Part shown: positions 54,129 to 64,000 of the stretch, one piece after another
How positions within the stretch are numbered: position 1 is the stretch's first letter
Layout: every line of letters starts with the position of its first letter
Origin: Magnaporthiopsis rhizophila
Taxonomy: Eukaryota; Ascomycota; Sordariomycetes; Magnaporthales; Magnaporthaceae
Direction of reading: 5' to 3'
Length of the DNA stretch: 64,000 bases
Assembly: GCA_003049465.1 (NCBI GenBank)
Contig: PYSS01000105.1
Span: 1-64,000, forward strand
Notes under the pieces: generated by a model
Seen by the model: the letters and a program-made list of their open reading frames with translations, nothing else
What the model was told of the DNA's origin: nothing
Databases searched by the model: none
Position numbers and translations under genes: made by a program

Positions 54129-57100
54129 ATGCGTCTCTCCAACATCATACTCTGCCTGCCGCTCACTGGCGTCCTTGCCATCGAGCGGCGCCAGGAGAGC
54201 AAGGTTGCCTCGGGCCAGGAGCCATTGCTACATGCACCCAAGAAGTATATCATTGAAACACCACCAGTAAGTCTTGGTTTGCCGTCTAGGACCTCTCGGT
54301 GCTACTAGCTATGCGTCTGACAGCGACTCTGGCACCGGCAGGGCTCCAATCTCGCAGAACTCAAGTCCAAGGTCGAGGCTGGCGGTGGCAAGGTTCTCAA
54401 GACCTTTGACACGCCCGGTGTCTTCACGGGCATGTCGGTTGAGGCGCCTGATGACAATGCCGACTCTCTCGAGGCGGTAGCCGAGGTTGCGCGTGCCTGG
54501 CCCGTCGTCCGCATCCACCTGGGATCGCTGCGGCCGCTTGGGTTCGGCGATGATGCTGGCGCGGCCAATTACTCCATTCACTCACACACAGGCGTTGACA
54601 AGCTTCACAAGGAGGGCATCCTCGGCAAGGGTGCCCGTGTTGCCGTTGTCGACACCGGGGTTGACTATGATCACCCAGCCGTAAGTTGGCCCACCGCATG
54701 GACTATTTGTACATTGCGCTTGCTACCGGCTACTGTCTAACTCGTTCCCCTTGAGATAGCTGGGCGGCGGTTTTGGGCCTGGATTTAAGATTGCTGGAGG
54801 CTATGATCTTGTCGGAGATGGAGGTGAGTGCTCAAAACCCCAGCAGGGATAGGGTCCATACAGAGAGCCAGCCGTGATAGCTAATGCTGCATTTCCAACA
54901 GGTTGGCCCAGTATCGGGCCCAAGGTGCCTGACCCAGACCCCTTCGATACCTTCGGTCACGGGACACACGTGGCGGGGATCATCGCCGGGAAGTCCGAGT
55001 GGTTCAAGGGCGTCGCGCCCGAAGCCAGCCTCTACATATACAAGGTTTTCGCCCACATGCGGGGCGGCGGCTACACCGACGAAGACACTCTGATCGACGC
55101 CTTTCTCATGGCCTTTCAGGAAGGGGCCGATATCATCTCTTGCAGCATCGGTGCCCTGAGTGGCTATTCTGACGGGCCCTGGGCCGTTGTCGCCTCTCGC
55201 CTCGTCGAGCAGGGCGTTGTCGTCACCATTGCGGCTGGTAACAATGGCTACGACGGCCCGGTATTTTCCAGCTCCGGGGCTGCTGGCAAAAACGTGATTG
55301 CCGTGGCCTCGACGGACCCCAAAACGGTTGCTGCGGATCCGTTCAAAGCAACATTTGCTCTAGGCGGCCAGTCCAACACCTCGACGCTCGCATATGCCCC
55401 TGGAGGCTTTGTGTGGGCTATCGATGAGCTGCCCATCATCCCGATAAGTCTTAATGCCACGGCCGAGGACGACCCCTGCGCCCCGCTGCCGACGACGACG
55501 GCCAACTTGTCCAAGGCTATCGCGCTGGTGCGGAAGGGCGCGTGCGACTTTGTGGCTCAGCAGACGAATCTGGAGGCCTTCGGGGCGAAATACATACTCT
55601 TTTATGACCCAGAGCGCAGCTTTTCCCCACCTGGCGGGATTATAAGTCCCGACTCAGAGGTGGCCATGATCGAGGTCAAGGCGGGCGAGGCCATCATCGC
55701 CACGTTCAAGGCCGGCGGCAACGTCACGGCCGACTTCAGCAAGCGCGGCGACTGGGCCGTGGGGGCGTACAACTCGGCAGGCGGCATCCCCTCAGAATAC
55801 ACCAGCTGGGGTACGCTCAACGAGCTCGAGTCCAAGCCCGACATCGCAGCACCGGGCGCCAACATCTACGCTCCATACGTCGGCGGGGGATACGCCGTAC
55901 AGTCGGGCACGTCAATGGCCTGCCCTTATGTCGCCGGCGTAGCGGCGCTCTACATCGGCAAGCACGGCGGGCGATCTGTGCATGGCCCCGGCATCGCCAA
56001 GAAGCTGACGGACCGGATCCGGGCGTCGGGCGGGGCGCTGCCGTGGCAGATATCCACACCGGCAGACACACCCATAAACTACGGCTTCTGGGCGCCGGTG
56101 CCGCAGGTGGGTGGCGGGCAGATCGACGCTCTCAAGGTGCTCCGGTACGACACGCAGCTCACGTTCGAGCCCATCACGCTCAACGACACGGCCCACTTCA
56201 GCCGGTACCACAAGGTCGACATCACCAACTCTGGCTCGGGCCCTGTCACGTACAAGTTCGCGCTGCAGCCGGCGGGCACGTTCGACGCGCAGAGCCCGGT
56301 GTACGAGAACTTCCTCGCGATCCTGTACGAGCTCACGCCGTATGCGTTTTCGCCGCAGGTCAGCTTCCCGTCGGGCACGTTCACGGTGCAGGCGGGCCAG
56401 ACGCGGACGGCGCAGTTCAGCTTCTCGCCGCCGGCGGCCGGGCTCGAGGCGGGCCGGCTACCCATCTACAGCGGTAAGATCCTCGTGTCGGGCAGCAACG
56501 GCGAGGAGCTGTCGGTGCCGTACACCGGGGCCGGGTTCGACCTGAAGGGGCAGATGCGGCGCAACCTGTTCTCGGACACGACGCCGTTCCAGCTGGGCGG
56601 GCCGAACCGCAATGACATTGACCTGTACCACACGTACGACTTCAATCTCGACTGGATGGTACAGAGCTTCCCCAAGGTCTACGTTGAGCTGAAGTGGGCG
56701 ACGCGCCAGGTGCGCTGGGACATCTTCGAGGCGGGCTGGGACGAGCGGCGGTGGAGGTACCCTCCTGTGGCGGGCGAGGCGGGCTACGTCGGGTCGGCGA
56801 CCAGCTCCATTTACTCGGGCAGCTGGGCGTTTGACCCGGCGTCCATGGACCGCGAGGCCGTGGTGCCGCTTCCCGTGGCCAGCCCGCGCAGTTCCATGGG
56901 GCGCGGTACCCTGTACCCGTTTTGGTGGCTCGGCAAGCTGGCTAACGGGAGCTACATTGCACCGGGCAACTACACGTGAGTGGTTTCTTTCTTTTTTTCT
57001 TTTTGCTTTTGAAAGGGGCAAATATGTTAACTAATGCTTCTCGGAGTTAGCTTCCGGTTTGCCGCGCTGTTGCCACTGGGCGACCCTGGCCATTCGGACA

Positions 57101-57153
57101 ACTGGGACATTTGGAAGACTCCCGAGATCACCATTTTGCCGTACAAGGTCTGA
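54129..57153 (+). CDS. secreted subtilisin-like serine protease (S8) with PA domain
   Basis: Five exons (54129-54266, 54342-54680, 54760-54823, 54902-56975, 57051-57153) sum to 2718 nt (905 aa). Signal peptide MRLSNIILCLPLTGVLA; an I9-like propeptide (KKYIIETPP...GVFTGMSVEAP) follows. Catalytic triad: Asp in VAVVDTGVDYDHPA, His in GHGTHVAGI, Ser in GTSMACPYVAG; oxyanion Asn in AAGNNGYDG. A PA (protease-associated) insert lies between His and Ser (ACDFVAQQTNLEAFGAKYIL). The C-terminal Fn3-like/DUF1034 region follows (YHKVDITNSGSGPVTYKF). Resembles the Vpr/minor extracellular protease group; expected to digest external protein. Confidence 0.95.
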
Positions 57154-58164
57154 GGGTCCGTGGGGAGACGGGGGACCCTTGCACGTTGGTTTGCCGTTTG
57201 TAGTCTGTCTTTTTTTCAGTCTAGATGCGAGTCAATGTTGCCGGCATAGTTTATAGCTCCTTGTCTCGGCACCCGCAGACTTTTTAGCAGCGATGCCGTC
57301 GATTGATTGAGAAATGCGAGAAATTCGGGTTTCTTGGGGTTTCCACTTTGCTGACCAAAAGGCGGGTGCTGCTAGCGGCAGGCAGAAGCAGCGACGCGCG
57401 AGACCATTTTAGCGGCTTCAGCTGCTTGCAGGAGCTGAGCTGTTGGTGCGGCTGCGGACGCCGCTCGCTCTCAATGGACCTTTTTGATATGTGATTTGGA
57501 TGGAATTTTCCATTTGGCCGAATTGCCTGATTCCACCTGTCACTCCCGTCCCCAGCCTCCAGCCAAGCCAGCCTGCAGCCTGCAATCCAGCCACTCTTGG
57601 CCGCTACCAATCAGTCCGATGAGAAAAGACCGACTGACGCTGTGTGCTTTCACAGCAGGATTCCATCTCGTCTGGTTGCCGTCATCCCATTCCAAATTCC
57701 CCTCCCCTCCTCTCCCGGTCCCCCGCGCACGTCTTGTTTCCGTCCCAAGTCGACCAGCCCACGATTTCTGTGCTGTCTGACAAGAACTGAAGAAGAAAAA
57801 AAAAAATCGATCGAGAGCAGTTAAGCTCCAGCTGTGCCCCATCAATCAAATCCTGCGGGGCGCGTGCCTTCCCCATCTGGCCAGAACAGGGCCATTTCCA
57901 CCAAACCTCGCCCCGCCAGTTTCCCCAAGATTGGAATTGAGCTCGCTGCCGGTGGACCGGGCAGCCTGGCCTGCACAGCACTGCGCCAACGTCGCGTCAT
58001 ATTGATCGTTAAAACTCCACCTCTGGTCGCCCACCAACCGACAGTTGAGAGCGCGGCGAGCCCATCTCGGCTGCCGCTCGACTGGGTTCCAGCACAGTCC
58101 ATGACACTGCTCTCCAGGTGAGGAGGTAGGCTGGGCGGGACAGCCGCCGGCATAAGACAAGACA
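57154..58164. other. intergenic region, 1.0 kb
   Basis: No gene is recognised; contains the subtilase 3' flank and the F-box gene promoter/leader. Confidence 0.5.
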
Positions 58165-59786
58165 ATGGACCCGGCTCTGCACCTGCAGCAGCGCATCGCC
58201 CAGGGCCTGAACGACGTCACCCTGTCGCTCCGCAGTTCCTTCAACTCGCTCGTGCTGGGTGGTGGTGGCGCCACCACCCCCGGAGGAGCAAACGCAAACG
58301 CAAACGCAAACGCAAATGCAAACAACCACGCCGCCGCCGCCAACGCCGACAACAACGTACATACTGCTTCCGACGCCGCCAGCATTACCACCGCCTCCTC
58401 CAGCTCCGCGAGTTCAAGCTCGAGCTCGGCCACGGCACACAACCTCCCAGATGATGGCGACGCTGCCAATCCCGTCACGGCGACCATGAGCACCGGCGCC
58501 GATGTCGACCTCGAGAAGGGCCAGCCCGAGCTGGAGGAGCGGCGCTACCGGACCTCATCGCAGGGTGGCTCCTCCAGCATCGCCGTCGTCGTCGCCCCGG
58601 ATGCCCACGGCCAAAGCCCGCCGCCCGAGCCCGGACACCAGCTGCGGACACAGGAACGGGGAACCGGACGGCCCCACCACACAGACGACGCAGAAGCCTC
58701 AGCAGAAGCAGAAACCGTGACCGAGACGGCCATGGAGCTGCGGCAACGGCGGCAGCGACGAGAACCGCTGACGCTGCAGACGCTGCCGCCCGAGGTGCTG
58801 ATGCTGGTGATCCACCAGCTCAACTTTGGTGACATTGAGCGGCTGCGGCGGACGAGCCACTTCTTCCACGACTTTGCGGCACCGCGCATGGTGCGCGCAC
58901 TCTTTGGGGCGGCCGAGCTGCGGCGCCTGCTGCTGAGCCACTGCTCGTCGTGCCTGGCCTATGACGAGGGCAAGTCGGGCCTGCTGCTGGCCGGCGAGGG
59001 GCAGCCCGGCTACCCGCTGTGCGCGCGCTGCGTCGATTGCGCCGTGGCCAAGCGCGACGACCGCCTCGTGGTCGGCCGCAAGGTGGCCATGGGCGACGGC
59101 GGCGGCGTCTGGGTCTGCCGCTGGTGCGGCTGGCCCGTCGTCACCGACGCCGCCCTCGGCCACGTCCAGTTCCACCGCGCCTGCTACGGCGCCTACAACG
59201 ACAGCCTGCTCTTCTTCTTCCTCCTCGGCTGGGTCCAGCTGGGCCTGGGCATCGTCGCCGGCGCCCTGGCCTGGACCTACTACCGCGACGAGATCTCCGT
59301 CTACGCCCCGACCATCACCTCCTTCATCCTGCTCTGGGTGTGCTTCTTCATGCTCATGTTCCGGGGAAACCGTGTCCGCACCTACCACTGGACCCTGTTG
59401 GCCGAGACTCTCGTGCTCTGTCTCTGGGTCATGCCTCTGCACTACATCATTTCCTTGTATGTGGCCGTGCCGCACGACCAACTGCCCAGGAGCACAATGG
59501 CGTGCTTGATCATATTCTTGCTGAATACGTACGTCTCTCTTTTTTGTTCCCCATCAATGCGTGGAAAAGCCTTCTTGCTAACACATTCTTGTCATGTAGA
59601 TTATTTCGACTGCTAAATGTGCTTGGAAACATCATCCTCATGTGCGAGTACCAGCGGACGAATCACTACCTGCCCAAAGGCATGATACCTTTTTGGAGGC
59701 GCATCACAAACCCTATAGCCGACGCCCTCATTTTCTGGACCTACCCGCAGTCGGTCGAGCAAAAGTACCCTCCTCATTGGGGCTAA
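58165..59786 (+). CDS. F-box protein with Cys-rich module and four membrane spans
   Basis: Exons 58165-59528 and 59600-59786 sum to 1551 nt (516 aa). The low-complexity N terminus (Asn/Ala and Ser runs) is followed by an F-box (TLPPEVLMLVIHQLNFGDIE...TSHFFHDFAAP, about residues 205-240), then a Cys-rich stretch (CSSCLAY, CARCVDCAV, VCRWCGWP) that could bind zinc, and four hydrophobic spans: LFFFLLGWVQLGLGIVAGAL, ITSFILLWVCFFMLMF, AETLVLCLWVMPLHYIISLY and ACLIIFLLNTLFRLLNVLG. F-box proteins recruit targets to SCF ligases; a membrane-anchored form suggests ubiquitination at an organelle membrane. I know no characterised orthologue. Confidence 0.88.
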
Positions 59787-60016
59787 GTGGCCCAGCCGGC
59801 AAATCTTTTTTCTTCTCTTTTGTACATGGACAGCAATGTCATCTGTGGTCGCTGGTTGGACTTGCTACTGAAAACTATGTATACCACCCGCGAGCGTTTT
59901 TTTTTTTTCTTTTTTTTTTTTTTCTTGCGAACTATCCTGAATACGAGCAGGCAGATAAAATTCATCCATTAATGATGACATCACAATGGCGCCGGGAAAT
60001 GGGAATAAACATGGTC

Positions 60017-60059
60017 GGGCTTGGCTTGGCTTGGCTTGGCTTGGCTTGGCTTGGCTTGG
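60017..60059 (+). repeat. GGCTT pentanucleotide tandem repeat
   Basis: About eight copies of GGCTT in the 3' flank of the F-box gene. A shorter version of the same motif occurs near 37915-37930. No gene is seen between 59787 and 60398. Confidence 0.8.
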
Positions 60060-60398
60060 AAGGAATATTGGCAGGAAACATGGAAACAGGATCTTTGTTA
60101 CGATGGATTAGGTCATTTGGAAATGGCCATTTTGGTACACAAGTATAGGGGAAATAGCCGGGTGGGTTAGTGCGGCGGAGAATATATACACATATTCGGC
60201 TCTTGCTCGATCGTGGACATTTTGTCTGCTGTTTTTATCAGCTGCGCACCTAGAGAACGGGACGGGTATGACATGGAGAGGAGGAGGGGTGGGACAAGAC
60301 AGGGACAGCCCGAGGGGAAGTAAAAAGTCAGCTGCTGGTGTGACATCCCCGCCCCATTTAAGCACCACATCTAGCTCACTCCATCAAGACCCGAACAT

Positions 60399-60486
60399 CT
60401 CTCCTTGGTGTAGTTGGTTTATCACGTTCGACTGTAATTGTCAAATTGTTATCGAAAGGTCCCTAGTTCGATTCTGGGAGGGGAGA
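60399..60486 (+). tRNA. tRNA-Tyr (GUA) with 13-nt intron
   Basis: Complete cloverleaf: acceptor CTCTCCT pairs with AGGGGAG (discriminator A); D arm GTG...CAC; anticodon stem TTCGA/TCGAA; anticodon GTA at 60434-60436; T arm CCTAG-TTCGATT-CTGGG. The intron TTGTCAAATTGTT (60438-60450) sits one base after the anticodon, the canonical position for eukaryotic nuclear introns, which tRNA-Tyr genes regularly have. Confidence 0.92.
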
Positions 60487-60489
60487 CAT

Positions 60490-60496
60490 CTTTTTG
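60490..60496 (+). terminator. Pol III terminator (T run)
   Basis: A run of T (CTTTTTG) four bases after the tRNA end is the normal RNA polymerase III stop. Confidence 0.6.
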
Positions 60497-60959
60497 CGGT
60501 CTGGTCTGGCTAGCAAGATTAGTTTTCCTTTCCTTTTTTTTTTTTTTTCGCATTTACCCCGAGATGAGAGGCTTTTGTGAAGAGATTGTGGTGCCCGCCC
60601 CCGCAAGTTTTCGGTTTTTTTTTTTGGGGTTTTTTTTTTTTGCTTATTTAATGCATGCACAAGCGACATTTGCATGAGCTAGCGCCGCGTCTGCATTATG
60701 ATGGCATTGATCAGTGCTGCAGGTGGAAGCGCATTCAGGTAATCTGGGCATTTTTGGGACGAAATCTTTTACCCAAATAATCGCTACCTAGATGGAGGTA
60801 CATGACACACGCGGGGTGTCGAAGCCGCCTTCAAGTCCTTGCCAGGAAGTGAACACGAAGCGGAGTCTGGCTACAAAATATCCAAGAAACGCCTGTCGCA
60901 ATGGTTCGCCTTAACCGGAAAGAAAAAAAAACCTGTTCACAGGAAGCCCAAGGCAGTCC

Positions 60960-62919
60960 TCACGGAAGCTCGGTCCTGTCATCCGGCAGCACGCGCTTCT
61001 TCATGCCCGCCATGTCGGCCAGCAAAAACTTCTGCTCGGCCGCGTCGGCGCCCCAGAGCGGCGCGGGCCGGTGCGGCCGCGGCGGCTGCCCGCCCGGCTC
61101 GGCGCCCGACGGCATCTCGTACTCGGGCCCGTAGCCCTGGTAGCCCTCGCGCACCGGCAGCTCCGATGCTGATGCCGACGCCGGCCCTGCTGTGGCGCTC
61201 CAGGGCGACACCAGGCTCTCGTGGCCCGTGGGTGTGTTTTCGACCGTGTTGTTGTTGCTGCTGCTGCTGCCGACGGCAGGTCCTGTCCATGCCCGTTCTG
61301 GCTTTTGCAGCGGCGGGGTCGTTGTCGCTGAAGCTGGCTGCTGTTGTTGTTTGCAGCTGTCGAGGATGGATTGCTGCTGCTGTCGCAGGTAGCTTGACAC
61401 GTGCGCCAGGCCCGGCGGCGCTTCGTCTGTGCCCTCGACCCCATCGCTGGCCGCCGCCACCGCCGTGCCGGTGCCGGTGCCGGTGCTGCGGATGCTGCCT
61501 GCGGGCTCGGGGTTCCTCGTGCCGGCTCTGGCGTCGCCGCTACCTCTGCCCTCCGAATTTGCTGGTGCCACCGCCGCCGCTGTGTGTGGTCGATCGGACC
61601 GGTAGCTGCTGCCGCGCGTCGGTGGGCCAGCCCGCGCCGATGAGGGGCCGCCGCCTCCGCCGCCGCCACCGTCGGTAGAGCCGCTGGCGGCCTCGAGCTT
61701 GCGCTCCTCCACCTCGCGCGCCCGTTGGCGCAGCTGGCGCCGCTGCTCAAAGTACCACACGGCAACAGCACCAGCGCCGATCAGGATGACGCCCAGCGCG
61801 GCGCCCACGCCGATGCCGGCCTTGGCGTCACCACTGAGGCCCCCGCCGCCGTTCGGGGCGGCGGCGGTGTCGGTGGCAAGCTGGGGTTGGGGCTGGGCGC
61901 CTGTCCCACGCTGGGAGGGGTCCTCGACAGCGACGCGCCAGGCGGGCGCGTAGTTGGGGTCGCCGATGGTGCGCTTCATGAAGCAGGTGAAGTTGCCGCG
62001 GTAGTCGCCCCAGCCGACGGCGGTGCAGCCCGCCTTGTCGGCAGCGCAGCGGGCGATGCAGTCGTTGGTGTTGGGTGACGGCAGGCTGCGGATGTCGTAG
62101 GCGCCAAAGTCGGAGCTGTAGTCGCGCCCGCATAACACCACGTACCGCTTGGCCGTCACCGGCTCCGTGTACACGGTTCGGTTGTCGTTGGGGCAGTTGA
62201 TGAAGGCGTCGGCCGGCCCGTTCGTCTGCTGCGCCGTCGGCGCGGGGATGTTGGGTGTCGCTCGCTTGTGCAGGTCGGGTGGTCCGGTCGTCTTTGTGCC
62301 ATCTGGTTTTCCATCATCTCGCAGTTCGGGTGGCTTGACGTCGTCGTTTTCGTCCCCTTTTCTCCTGCCTCTCCTCCTCGCCACGATAAACCGGTCGCTG
62401 TTGGTGCCAGGCTGGTTTGGATCGGTAAGGGATCCGAGGCTGAACCAGCACTCCTTCTCCTCCAACCCGGGTCCGGGTCCGTCCCCCAGCCGTATTCTCG
62501 AAAGCGGGACGTCCAGCTGGCCAGAAAATGGAGGGGCCCGTTGGATGCTCTCTGGGCGACAGACGGGCATGTTAGTTGGATCGCGTCGCCGCTGCGTCTT
62601 GTCTGCGGCTGGGACAGGCACACGTACCTTGTCTTGGTCTGGCCGGGTCGCACCATGTGGAGAGTACGGGCCAGTTGAAGGGCGACGTGTATCTTAGATT
62701 AACCGCGTCTTCCGGCGCGAACGCCTGCCCCGCGAGAGAAGAAAATGTGATGGTGGTGGCTGCTGCGGAGCCATCGGCGCCCGAGACGGTAGCAGCACCG
62801 ACGCCAGCGCTACAAGCAGCCACTGCGACGGCAAGAGAAAATGCAGAGCGGGATGTGACGGGACAAGGGCGAGACCTCAATGCTCCGCCTCTTGGTCTAG
62901 ACTCAGCGGGCCTCGCCAT
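60960..62919 (-). CDS. type I membrane protein with apple/PAN-like ectodomain
   Basis: Exons 62919-62628 and 62551-60960 (donor GTACGT, branch CTAAC) sum to 1884 nt (627 aa). The N-terminal hydrophobic segment (SRSAFSLAVAVAACSAGVGA) is a signal peptide or anchor. The ectodomain contains a Cys-rich apple/PAN-like module: LCGRDYSSDF, NDCIARCAADKAGCTAVGWG and NFTCFMK. One membrane span (AGIGVGAALGVILIGAGAVA) is followed by basic QRRQLRQRAREVEERK, then a long Gly/Ser/Gln-rich cytoplasmic tail ending KKRVLPDDRTELP. This layout (extracellular binding module, one span, disordered tail) is common among fungal cell-surface sensors, but no family name can be given. Confidence 0.82.
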
Positions 62920-64000
62920 TGTACCGGGATGGCGCTGCCGGGGAGAATGCGAGAGGGTCGCGAATGGTGGTGCTACGCACCGGTATACACCCGTTCTGCC
63001 CCAGCTTGAGCTGGTGACGAAAAGAAGCGACGAGAGGCAAAGCAGATCTGCCGGAGTGTAGGGATGCGAGATATTAGAGAATTACGATAGCCGTCAGGGC
63101 GGTGAGGATGAGGTAGTTGGGCTGGGCGGCGCAAAGGATGCAGAGACGGAGGGCATCGTGAGATGCAAAACACTGGAGGGGAGATCAGCCAGGCCGGGCG
63201 GAGGGACAAGGGGCACAGCACAGCCTGGTCGGCCTCTATGAGCAGATTTGCTGTGCTGACATCTGCCGCCACACACACAATATTGTGCACCTGCATCTGT
63301 AGCGGCGGCCTCGACAGCCACAAGCTCATTAGCCGACGAACCAAAGGGGAAATTCGCCAGATGCCGCACCACCTGGAAGCCCCGACAAGCACCGTCCTCT
63401 TTCGGGCTAGCTCAGCACCTGCAGAAGCCATTTCCCCGCCGTTCCCTCCCCGACGACTGGGGCTATTAATACCCAAGCTTTCGCCTTTGATATGGAGGCC
63501 GCTCGCTGGATAGAGTCTTGGGTCTATCCGTCTGAGGAGAGGTGGTTGAGATTGCTGTATTTGCAGTGAGACTCCAACTTCATTGCTCAGGCCAGGCTTT
63601 CCATGCTTGAGCTCAGTGGAGAGCTCAAATCCCGATTCCCAAGATCGAGTCAGGCCTCACGGGATTCGATCGCAGTGATGTGGCGGCCGTTCTCTTCTGT
63701 GGGTGGGGCGGGCCGACAAACCTGATCTGACTCAGCGCCCGCCATCCATCCTCGACTCTTTCCATTTGGATCAAACCTTCTCTGCTTTCCAATTCTCAAA
63801 AGCTGGCAACAAACTCCAACTTCAAGAGAGACGACGCAGCATCACAACGTTGAACGACAGGTGGCCTTGGGTTCTGCAGAACCCAAAACCTTGACCTCCC
63901 TCAGTCCCCGTCCGGGATCCAACAAGCGGCCGCGATCGGCCCAGATTGCGATTGGCTTTATACCCTGGCATCCCTGCCCACGCCCCTGAGGGACCCTTGC
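62920..64000. other. intergenic to window end
   Basis: Promoter side of the membrane-protein gene; open frames are short, conflicting and unlike known proteins. Confidence 0.5.

Overview
This window is nuclear DNA of a filamentous ascomycete (Pezizomycotina), most likely a Sordariomycete and perhaps Sordariales. The evidence is about two dozen spaced genes with short introns (about 50-120 nt, CTRAY branch points), Zn2Cys6 regulators, a HET-domain protein, an AA9 lytic polysaccharide monooxygenase, CFEM and CAP secreted proteins, and many long poly(A/T) tracts between genes. I built exon models by hand. For almost every multi-exon gene the exon lengths sum to a multiple of three and restore the expected family sequence. 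Species, names and functions come from motif recognition only, since no search could be run.

Layout. 0.4-6.8 kb: a putative galactoside-utilisation module with an intracellular GH35-like beta-galactosidase (-), a divergent MFS sugar permease (+) and a Zn2Cys6 regulator (-). 8.9-10.7 kb: a cytochrome b5-fused sphingolipid-type desaturase. 12.1-23.2 kb: a putative N-methyl-amine (glycine betaine type) demethylation cluster with a dimethylglycine-dehydrogenase-like flavoprotein, a Rieske oxygenase, an FAD amine oxidase and a Zn2Cys6 regulator. One 14-bp sequence occurs three times, in the promoters of the three enzyme genes, and both flavoproteins end in peroxisomal-type tripeptides. 23.5-25.7 kb: a HET-domain protein. 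27.0-31.6 kb: AA9 LPMO, a small DUF423 membrane protein and an Ala/Glu coiled-coil repeat protein. 33.4-37.1 kb: three small secreted proteins in a row (unknown, CFEM/GPI, CAP/PR-1). 37.9-41.6 kb: an Ayg1/FrsA-type hydrolase, a HET-like relic and a DUF4336 protein. 42.2-50.5 kb: housekeeping genes (mitochondrial uS19m, TAF10, MRE11, APC10, a Pof1-like nucleotidyltransferase). 50.5-51.6 kb: a 24-bp coding-type minisatellite in frame with the preceding gene across one TAG. 54.1-57.2 kb: a secreted subtilase. 58.2-59.8 kb: an F-box protein with four predicted membrane spans. 60.4 kb: an intron-containing tRNA-Tyr. 61.0-62.9 kb: a type I membrane protein with an apple/PAN-like ectodomain.

The most promising unit is the 12.1-23.2 kb cluster. 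Its three enzymes match the three successive N-demethylations of glycine betaine to glycine, as known from bacteria, and its shared promoter word suggests one regulator, possibly the adjacent Zn2Cys6 protein.
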